From: an uncultured Acetatifactor sp.
GTDB taxonomy: Bacteria; Bacillota; Clostridia; Lachnospirales; Lachnospiraceae
DNA: 64,000 bases
Direction of reading: 5' to 3'
NCBI GenBank assembly: GCA_910589035.1
Contig: CAJUSI010000026.1
Span: 62,001 to 126,000, forward strand
Shown: piece by piece, positions 26,331-33,333 of the stretch
Layout: every line of letters begins with the position of its first letter
How positions within the stretch are numbered: position 1 is the stretch's first letter
Program-made: the position numbers and the translations under genes
The notes under the pieces: model-generated
Databases searched by the model: none
Told to the model about the DNA's origin: nothing
Seen by the model: the letters and a program-made list of their open reading frames with translations, nothing else

Positions 26331-26538
26331 CGTTACACCCTTCCTTTCTTTTGAGCTGCTTTTATCAGCATTATTTTATATATGGTTTTCGTTTTTTGCT
26401 CTGTTCGCTTTCATTTGCTTTCTGTTTCTTTCAGGAAAGCTTCCATATGTTTTATTGTAACACTGCCCTATTCCGGTGTCAACTTTCTACTGCGCCAGTG
26501 TGGGAATGACGATGGCCTTCCGCCTAAAGGCCGGAAAC

Positions 26539-29481
26539 TCAGGATAATATCCGCAGCAGCGTATCCGCCATTCCCACATTGTATCCAGCGTCGGAGTAGA
26601 TACACGAGAGCTGGCCATCCCGGCAATCTCTTCCGCCTGCCGTGTCCGCATTACAGGGTACATTGCAGTCTGCTCTGCCCGCTGCGTCCGCATTGTGGGA
26701 TGCATCGCAGTCTGCTCCGTCCTCCAGAATCAGGGCCAGGGGCAGCTTTCCGGGATTTCTGCCCGCCTGGCGTGCAAGTGTCTCATAGGAATCGCCGAAA
26801 TCGTCAAAGAGCAGCTCTGCCTGGGGGATCGCCCCGCAGGTCTTCATAAGGGTCTCGTCCCTGGCATAGTCCGTTCCCCGCCGAAGCACAAAATAGATCG
26901 GAGCCTTAAGCCCGGCGAACGTCCCGCTTTTTTCACACAGCTCGTTCAGGATATGTTCCGTGGGTTCCCTGGTCAGCTCCAGCCACAGCACAAGCGCCCT
27001 CCCGTTCCTGCTCAGGGCGGAAAGGGACACCTTCTCTCTCTCCGCTGTTTCCAGCGTTATATCCTCCACCGGCATTTTGCTCAGAATCGCTTCCACGGGA
27101 ATCTCTCGCATTTCGAGAGTAATCTCCTTCGTTTCATTTTCCTCCAGCCGAAAATCGTATATTTTCACAAACTGATCCCCATTGGTATGTCGGTTTGTGG
27201 TAACAAGCCTGTAGAGGCCTTTCCTTAAGTCAAACTCCTGTGTATTTGTCTCTACATCTTCTCTTGCCAAATCTTCTCCTGCAGGCTGCGCGGGCGCCTC
27301 CTTCTTTCGGGGCTTAAGGTAGAGCGGACTGAATCTGCCCTTTTCAAATCGGGAGACGGAGTAATGCTGCCAGTCCTCCGGACGCAGTGAATCCCCTGCC
27401 CTGAGAATCAGCCTTCCGTCTGCCGCCTGCGCCTCCTCCACATCAAGGGGAACGAAAGCTCCCTCCCTGTAGTATTCCAGGCTTCTGTCCATGGGGCGCA
27501 CCCTGGCCGGAATTCCAAGGGCACGGTAAATCTGAATACACAGAACCTTCCTGGACAATTCGCTTCCCATGGCTCCCGTCAGGCAGCCCAGCGGCGAAGC
27601 GATGAGATTGGCGTACTCCTGTTCCGGCAGAGAGATCACCAGTTCCTCCAGTTTTTCCGGGAGAATTTCCGGTTTCTTCCGGATCTGTTCCTTCTGTTCC
27701 CCGTCAAGAGCAGCCAAAAGCCTTGCCCTGCAGGCGCGGGGAAATTCGAATATGACGCAGGGATTCAGAAGGGCGGAAAAGAAGACCTCCTCCGGCATTG
27801 TCCCCGCATAGGGGGATGCGCAGATACTGCACTCCGCCAGAACCTGTGCCTTAATATCCCAGTAATCATTCTCCCGCAGGGTCTTCAGAGCCTTCAGCTT
27901 CCAGCCCTGCTCCCCGTAGCATGCCTGAAGCTGCGGCACCTCCCCGCCGAAATCCCACTCCAGGAACCGGACAATCTCCGCCATATTTCCTCTGGCCAGG
28001 CGGAGGATTTCCTCCAGCTGTGCCCTGTGCTCCTCCGGGAATCCGGCTATGACACGTTCCGCCTCTTCCCTTCGATAGAACTCCGCAGTCCTGTCCTTTC
28101 TGCACTGAGCCGCATACTCCAGTCGTTCCTTATCTTGCTGGAGTTCTTCCTCTGTGGTTACTTCGCTGTGGATAGCCTCCTTCGGCGCATGGAAATCCAA
28201 TTCTCTCCACCGTCCAGGCTGCCCAGGATCCTTTTTAAGCGCTATAATGCATTCCGCGCTGCGCACTTGTGCCGTTCCGGATTCCTTCATTTCCTCCGGA
28301 CGGACATGGCTTTCTCCGTAACCACTCTCCGCCCGGGCCTTCCCTTCCACAGCGGATTCCCGCATTTCCTCCAGGCGGACATGGCTTTCTCCGTAGCCGC
28401 CCTCTTCCGTCCAGGCACATACGAGCAGATCCCCAAAGCCCGTGTCAAGCTTTACCCTGCCATAGCTCTCTACATCCTCCCGGGTGCCTGTGTAAAGTAC
28501 GGCAATCCTGTTGAATCCGGCGTAGTTCAGCACATGGAATTCCACCCTTGCACCGGGCACAGGATTCCCCTCTTCATCTGCAACTCTGACCGTAAGCCGA
28601 ACCGTTTTGGCGTATAAATCCAGGTGATTCAGCCTTGCGGACATATCGGGCCTGCCCACAACGGCTTCCTCCGGCTCGTTCCTGCCAAACCATACGGAAT
28701 TGATCAGCATGGCCCTGGCGGCAGGCCCTGAAAACCAGCCTTTATCCAGACTTCTCTCCGGCTCACAGCCTCCCAGGTAATGCCAGCTGCCATCGCACCA
28801 GGCCTCTATCCACGCATGGTTGTCATCGCAGTGGGCCCACCAGGGGGCCGATACTTCTCTGGCCGGAATACCTACACTGCGCAATGCCGTGACGACAAAG
28901 GGTGCCTCCTCGCCGCAGCGCCCTATGGCCGTATTGTACATAGTCATGGGATTCTGTGTCCGCATGAAGGTGGTTCGGTAGGTGGCCTTTTCGGCGCACC
29001 AGTAATTGATCTCCACCGCAGCGTCATACATATTTTTACCGGAAATTCTGTCCTTTATTTCCCTGTAGAAAAAGCTTCTGGTATCCGTGATGTCCTCATT
29101 ATGCGCCCGGTAATGAAGCACATAATTGGCAAAAAGCTTCTCCGGCACCTTACCCGCAAAAGGCCCTTCCTTCCAGAGAAAGACCCCATGCCTTGCGTAT
29201 TCCAGATACAGGGCTGCAGGATAATCCAGCAGGTCGCTCAAGGGCATGGCACTGTAGAGGAATTCCATGGCCCGGGCCTCATCCTCCGTACACTGTTCCA
29301 ATGCGGTATAAATTTCATCTATTTTCTGTTCCAGCAGAATCCGGCTGAAACGGTACCAGTTCTTGTCCGCATCCGGCGCTCCTGCCTCTTTCTTCTCAAG
29401 TTCCTTTCTTCTGTCATCCAGCAAAGCCATCTGCCTGGCAAAATACTGTACACTCTCAGCATAATATCCTTCCGAAAACAT
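26539..29481 (-). CDS. Cytoplasmic transglutaminase-fold protein with tandem TGc-like domains (paralogue 1)
   Basis: A 980-residue protein without signal peptide or membrane segment. The N-terminal domain carries AMPLSDLLDYP (79-89) and a complete transglutaminase-type site: Cys189 in GRCGEEAPF, His222 in DDNHAWIEAW, and acidic residues in WCDGSWHYLGGCEPE. A beta-sandwich-like region follows (about 295-360). A second TGc-like module (about 620-670, YRALGIPARVRPMD) lacks the catalytic Cys. The C-terminus (RALVLWLELTREPTEHILNEL) resembles a redox-inactive thioredoxin-like fold. Such folds include peptide N-glycanases and proteases. Next to nagA, nagB and GH130 it may act on imported glycopeptides (inferred). 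A paralogue lies at 60908-63670. Confidence 0.75.
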   Translation of the reverse strand: MFSEGYYAESVQYFARQMALLDDRRKELEKKEAGAPDADKNWYRFSRILLEQKIDEIYTALEQCTEDEARAMEFLYSAMPLSDLLDYPAALYLEYARHGVFLWKEGPFAGKVPEKLFANYVLHYRAHNEDITDTRSFFYREIKDRISGKNMYDAAVEINYWCAEKATYRTTFMRTQNPMTMYNTAIGRCGEEAPFVVTALRSVGIPAREVSAPWWAHCDDNHAWIEAWCDGSWHYLGGCEPERSLDKGWFSGPAARAMLINSVWFGRNEPEEAVVGRPDMSARLNHLDLYAKTVRLTVRVADEEGNPVPGARVEFHVLNYAGFNRIAVLYTGTREDVESYGRVKLDTGFGDLLVCAWTEEGGYGESHVRLEEMRESAVEGKARAESGYGESHVRPEEMKESGTAQVRSAECIIALKKDPGQPGRWRELDFHAPKEAIHSEVTTEEELQQDKERLEYAAQCRKDRTAEFYRREEAERVIAGFPEEHRAQLEEILRLARGNMAEIVRFLEWDFGGEVPQLQACYGEQGWKLKALKTLRENDYWDIKAQVLAECSICASPYAGTMPEEVFFSALLNPCVIFEFPRACRARLLAALDGEQKEQIRKKPEILPEKLEELVISLPEQEYANLIASPLGCLTGAMGSELSRKVLCIQIYRALGIPARVRPMDRSLEYYREGAFVPLDVEEAQAADGRLILRAGDSLRPEDWQHYSVSRFEKGRFSPLYLKPRKKEAPAQPAGEDLAREDVETNTQEFDLRKGLYRLVTTNRHTNGDQFVKIYDFRLEENETKEITLEMREIPVEAILSKMPVEDITLETAEREKVSLSALSRNGRALVLWLELTREPTEHILNELCEKSGTFAGLKAPIYFVLRRGTDYARDETLMKTCGAIPQAELLFDDFGDSYETLARQAGRNPGKLPLALILEDGADCDASHNADAAGRADCNVPCNADTAGGRDCRDGQLSCIYSDAGYNVGMADTLLRILS

Positions 29482-29572
29482 GTTTCTTGAAACCTCTCTT
29501 CTATTTGATTCACTTCCTGATCGATTACCTGATTCATTTCCCGGCTCACTTTATGATTCTATTCCCGCCCGA

Positions 29573-29680
29573 TGGCAGATCATTTTCTGTTCCCTCATAA
29601 AAGCGATTCCCATTCTTTTTAAGCTGCCCCATTCCCGTATGAGGTCTATTTTCATTCTATATGAGCGGGATCATCTGCCA
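29573..29680 (-). promoter_or_regulatory. Nested inverted repeats, possible leader RNA or operator
   Basis: Outer arms TGGCAGAT (29573-29580) and ATCTGCCA (29673-29680) enclose inner arms CCTCATA (29593-29599) and TATGAGG (29638-29644). The whole 108-bp unit ends 91 nt before the transglutaminase-fold start codon. Confidence 0.4.
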
Positions 29681-29792
29681 CTTTCATTCCATTGAGTCAT
29701 TCAGCCACAAAAACGTCTGCGGTATCCGCAATCATTTTCATGGCTGAGACTGTGAATCACATACCTGTCTGGCATGCGCTCTTAATTATAGC

Positions 29793-29887
29793 ACTTTGAT
29801 AATAGAATCTTGTCCTTGATTCTATTATAGAACTTTGATAATAGAATCTTGTCCTTGATTCTATTATAGAACTTTGATAATAGAATC
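29793..29887. repeat. 39-bp tandem repeat built on the ATAATAGAATC palindrome
   Basis: ACTTTGATAATAGAATC starts at 29793, 29832 and 29871. The first two units are identical and complete (arms 29799-29809/29818-29828 and 29838-29848/29857-29867); the third is a half unit. The same palindrome occurs at 8817 and 23647. Confidence 0.9.
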
Positions 29888-30006
29888 CTGTCAATAGCAT
29901 AATCCGCACTGATTAACCATATATGATTATATCCAATGCTCAGCCAGTTTCCTTCCGCCCACTTTGAGATGCGTATCAGAGCGGCAAAAGCGTTGTTAAG
30001 TGACGC

Positions 30007-31011
30007 TTACTTAACCGGCATGGGATATTTCTTCATCCAGTCTATCAGAGTATCGATGGTGGTAAAGGCCAGGCCCGTGACGGTATCTGCACAGCCGTAG
30101 TATACGGCGATCCGGCCTGTGTCCGCATCCGTCAGAGCGGCGCAGGGGAATACCACGTTTGGCACGTCTCCGTTCTGCTCATAGAGCATCTCCGGCGCCA
30201 GCAGATAATACCTGCTGCGCATCTTCACCTTCCAGGGCTCCTCCAGATCCAGCAATGCGCATCCCATACGGTACACATAGCCGCTGCAGGTCCGAAGCAC
30301 GCCGTGATAGATCAGAAGCCATCCCTCATCTGTCTCAATAGGACAGGGACCGGGGCCGATCTTCATGGACTGCCATGCCGAGAAATCGCCCGGTGTGGTT
30401 CCCATTACGAATCTGTGATGTCCCCAGAACTCCAGGTCCGGACTCTGGCTTAAGAAAATGTCTCCGAAAGGAGTATGTCCCGTATCACTGGGCCTTGACA
30501 GCATCATATAGCGGCCGTTAATCTTTCTGGGGAACAATACACCGTTCCTGTTATAAGGAAGGAAAGCATTCTCCATCTGATGGAAGGTTTTGAAATCATA
30601 GGTGTAGGCAAGGCCGATGGTGGGACCATGATATCCGTTACACCATGTGACAAAATATTTGTCCTCAATCCTGACTACACGGGGGTCATAGCGATATTCC
30701 CTCTTGGTAATCTCCGGATCCTCTCCCTCAAATGTGATGGGCTTATCACTGATTTCCCAGTGAATCGCATCCTTGCTGAATCCCACAAAGATGTCCATGC
30801 TTACGGACAGGCTGTCACAGCGGAATACTCCCGCATACCCATCCCCGAAGGGCACCACGGCACTGTTAAAAATACTGTTGGCAATCGCCATATCATGTCT
30901 CCCGATCACGGGATTCTCCGAATAACGCCACACAGGGCTGTTGTTGCCTTCCGGCCTGTCCTGCCAGGGTATCCCAGGCAGCGCATTCCCAATTATTCTG
31001 CTCATATCCAA
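30007..31011 (-). CDS. GH130 beta-1,4-mannoside phosphorylase
   Basis: A 334-residue five-bladed beta-propeller enzyme. Family signatures are NPVIGRHDM (about 33-41), NSIFNSAVVPF (45-55), YRYDPRVV with the Asp proposed as general acid in GH130, and the late TCSGYVYRMGCALLDLEEPWKV and GDVPNVVFPCA blocks. GH130 enzymes phosphorolyse beta-1,4-mannosyl bonds to mannose-1-phosphate. Length and lack of a signal peptide fit the cytoplasmic forms acting on mannosyl-GlcNAc from N-glycans or on mannooligosaccharides. Being near nagA/nagB favours the former (inferred). It is separated from the transport operon by a terminator and so has its own promoter. Confidence 0.9.
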   Translation of the reverse strand: MDMSRIIGNALPGIPWQDRPEGNNSPVWRYSENPVIGRHDMAIANSIFNSAVVPFGDGYAGVFRCDSLSVSMDIFVGFSKDAIHWEISDKPITFEGEDPEITKREYRYDPRVVRIEDKYFVTWCNGYHGPTIGLAYTYDFKTFHQMENAFLPYNRNGVLFPRKINGRYMMLSRPSDTGHTPFGDIFLSQSPDLEFWGHHRFVMGTTPGDFSAWQSMKIGPGPCPIETDEGWLLIYHGVLRTCSGYVYRMGCALLDLEEPWKVKMRSRYYLLAPEMLYEQNGDVPNVVFPCAALTDADTGRIAVYYGCADTVTGLAFTTIDTLIDWMKKYPMPVK

Positions 31012-31034
31012 ATCCTCCTGATTTTATTAATAGC

Positions 31035-31055
31035 CTCTCGATTCCCGCGGGAATC
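31035..31055. promoter_or_regulatory. Perfect 16-bp palindrome upstream of GH130
   Basis: GATTCCCGCGGGAATC (31040-31055) is a perfect palindrome directly joined to CTCTCG (31035-31040). It begins 23 nt before the GH130 start codon. CTCTCG next to a GAATC motif resembles one end of the 120-bp elements upstream of other glycan genes, so it may be a degenerate or half version of the same site. Confidence 0.5.
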
Positions 31056-31169
31056 AAGCTTGCTGCGCAGCAGAGCTGCGGAGTATCATGGCTGTTTTCC
31101 TCAATGCCCGCGGTAATAAATGCTCCGGACACGGAACAGGCATCTGCCGTTTTCATTCCCACAGTGGGG

Positions 31170-31198
31170 AAAAAGCGGCGCCGGGGTGCCGGCACCGC
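31170..31198 (-). terminator. Intrinsic terminator of the glycan transport operon
   Basis: On the minus strand GCGGTGCCGG, a 4-nt loop, CCGGCGCCGC and TTTTT. The stem has one G-U pair. It lies 98 nt after the last permease gene and before GH130. Confidence 0.85.
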
Positions 31199-31295
31199 TC
31201 CATTTCTTTTGTATTAATTTCTTCTGTATTACATTGTGTATCCTATGGCTCCCCGGCAAGGCGGACAGCCGCAGGATAATACCGGAACCCGTAAA

Positions 31296-32366
31296 TCAAT
31301 CTCCGCCAAGTCCGCTTCGTGCCGCGCCCTGTACGAATCTCTTCTGTACGAAAGCGTACATAATGATCAGAGGCAGTACGATCACCAGCGCACAGGCTGA
31401 GATCAGGGCCGTCTGTGCAAAAGGATTTTCGGGGTCAACCTGGGTAAGCCATTCCGCGTTTTTCTTCAGAGCGCTGTCCATGGCCCACCGCACATTACTC
31501 TGCAGGTTCGAATACTTGTAAGGCAAATGCCGAACGTTGGGGTTCAGCAGGCTGGTGAAATACGTGTCCGTGTAGTTCCAGAGGAAGCTCAAAACGGAGA
31601 CTGTCAGGATGGTACCGGACATACTGGGAACCACAATGCTGAAGAAGGTCCTTAAGAACCCTGCGCCGTCCACATGAGCCGCTTCCTCCACGGAGATGGG
31701 AAGGCCTCTGATCGCCTGGCGCATATAGTAAATATACAGACCGCTCTTCACGCCCATTCCGGTTCCCGCCAGCACAAACTGTGCCAGAGGCTTACCAACC
31801 ATGTTGATGCCCACTCCCGTACCGTTGATCAGTCCGATCAGTCCGAATACATCAAAATTTCGGAAGGCTCCGTACTGAGCCAGCATCAGGGCATCGCTGG
31901 GCACCACGATGGTCAGGATCACCAGCACAAACAGGATATTGCTGCCCTTGAATTTTAATCTGGCAAAGGAATAGGACGCCAGGCCTGTGGACAGCACCTG
32001 TAAAAAGGTCAGAACCACCGTTATTCCAAGCGTATAGGCAACATTGGGCCAGTAATCCAATACCTGTTTCGACGTCGCGATACCTACGAAGACAGTGGAT
32101 AATTTCTGAGGAAACCAGATGCTGGACTTATCCCCCAGCACAATAGGCGCAGTAAACGCGTCCTTGGCCAGTTTCCACAATGGTGTGATAACCACGAATC
32201 CCAGGCAAATCAGAATCACATAGCGGAATATCATGGCTATCATGCGTTTCACCTGCTTCTGTATGGCATACTTGGTAAGTCTGCCCTTTCTAAGGTCCAC
32301 CCAGAAGCTGATACCGGCCATCTGCTCTGCCTTCTGCATTCTCTCTTTTCTGCTTAATTTAGTCAT
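31296..32366 (-). CDS. Sugar ABC transporter permease, MalG type (system 2)
   Basis: A 356-residue inner-membrane subunit with about six hydrophobic segments. The EAA loop SVEEAAHVDGAGFLRTFF carries the ATPase-docking motif. It is longer than a typical MalG (about 280 residues), with an extended cytoplasmic N-terminus and two inserted loops (for example LLNPNVRHLPYKYSNLQ) near the C-terminus. It overlaps the upstream MalF-type gene by eight bases and is the last gene before the operon terminator. No ATPase gene is present, so it must use a shared MsmK-type ATPase encoded elsewhere. Confidence 0.92.
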   Translation of the reverse strand: MTKLSRKERMQKAEQMAGISFWVDLRKGRLTKYAIQKQVKRMIAMIFRYVILICLGFVVITPLWKLAKDAFTAPIVLGDKSSIWFPQKLSTVFVGIATSKQVLDYWPNVAYTLGITVVLTFLQVLSTGLASYSFARLKFKGSNILFVLVILTIVVPSDALMLAQYGAFRNFDVFGLIGLINGTGVGINMVGKPLAQFVLAGTGMGVKSGLYIYYMRQAIRGLPISVEEAAHVDGAGFLRTFFSIVVPSMSGTILTVSVLSFLWNYTDTYFTSLLNPNVRHLPYKYSNLQSNVRWAMDSALKKNAEWLTQVDPENPFAQTALISACALVIVLPLIIMYAFVQKRFVQGAARSGLGGD

Positions 32367-33321
32367 AATAGAACACCCCCTTAGAAACGATGCCGCATAT
32401 GATTCCGATGGCCGCCAGCGATGTGGCGAAGAAGATAAAGCTCATAGCGGCTCCATATCCGTAGTAGGCAGGCTGCCCGTTAAATGTGATCTTGTGGATA
32501 TATTCGGCAAACTTTATGGTCTGATCATTCTGTACCACTGTCACATTGGCAAAGGACTCGGCAATGCTGTACACCAGGCAGACCAGAATCGTAGGCGATA
32601 CCATGGGAAGAGTGATCTTACAGAAGGTCTCAAACTGCGTACAGCCTTCCATCTTCGCCACCTCGTACAGGCTGGGCGAAATTGCCTGCAGTCCGGCAAG
32701 GAACAGCAGCACCTGTACGCCGCAGGTAGTTACCACCGTAAAAATATTCTTCACATACTCTACCAGCAGGCTGGTAAGCTGCTCCGGCAGACCGGAATTT
32801 ACCACCAGGTTCTGCAGCCAGGCCATATTCACCACGGAATCCGTGGCCTGCTCCGTCATACTGACCTCTGCCAGGTCGAAGGTGGCAATACCGGTAGCCA
32901 GAATAATGGGAATGACGAAAATAGCTCTGAAAAATCCCCTGCCCCTGTATTCCCCGTTCAGCAGCATCGCGATGAAGAGAGCGATAAAAATCTGAAAGGG
33001 CACCTCCTGAAGCATCTTCAAAAATACTGTCGCCAGATGCTTGGTAAAATCAGGATTGACTCCCAGCACCCATTTATAATTATCCACTCCGATAAAGCTG
33101 CCGGTAAGCTTGCCGGTCGCCATATCCATGCTGCAGAGCGAATACCAGAACGTGTTCACCAGCGGCCGCAAGAAGAAAAATATTACGCCGATGAGCCAGG
33201 GAAGCAGAAAAATCATACCCCACAGCGCCGTCTTTTTGGAGAAGTCCATTCGCTTATACCACGATAAAGACGACTTTTTTCCACCCGGCTGCTTCACTGC
33301 CGGTTTCTTTTCTTTACCCAT
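32359..33321 (-). CDS. Sugar ABC transporter permease, MalF type (system 2)
   Basis: A 320-residue membrane subunit. The basic N-terminus is followed by a first segment near residues 30-52 and the conserved WYSLCSMD stretch. The EAA-like loop is LYEVAKMEGCTQFETFCKITLPMV. It pairs with the MalG-type protein encoded eight bases overlapping downstream. It lies 12 nt after the DUF5696-type lipoprotein gene. The sequence is quite unlike the other MalF-type protein in this operon (38949-39878), so the operon encodes two different channels rather than a recent duplication. Confidence 0.92.
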   Translation of the reverse strand: MGKEKKPAVKQPGGKKSSLSWYKRMDFSKKTALWGMIFLLPWLIGVIFFFLRPLVNTFWYSLCSMDMATGKLTGSFIGVDNYKWVLGVNPDFTKHLATVFLKMLQEVPFQIFIALFIAMLLNGEYRGRGFFRAIFVIPIILATGIATFDLAEVSMTEQATDSVVNMAWLQNLVVNSGLPEQLTSLLVEYVKNIFTVVTTCGVQVLLFLAGLQAISPSLYEVAKMEGCTQFETFCKITLPMVSPTILVCLVYSIAESFANVTVVQNDQTIKFAEYIHKITFNGQPAYYGYGAAMSFIFFATSLAAIGIICGIVSKGVFYYD

Positions 33322-33333
33322 CTTACTCCTCCT

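Larger units (their letters stand above)
29482..30006. other. Long intergenic leader region upstream of the transglutaminase-fold gene
   Basis: No gene supported. It contains a nested inverted-repeat structure (29573-29680) and a 39-bp palindromic tandem repeat (29793-29887), both listed separately. Confidence 0.6.

Noticed and set aside
29793..29887. Possible CRISPR or intrinsic terminators
   Set aside because: Units are identical throughout, with no variable spacers; the stems are AT-rich with no T-run, so terminator function is doubtful too.
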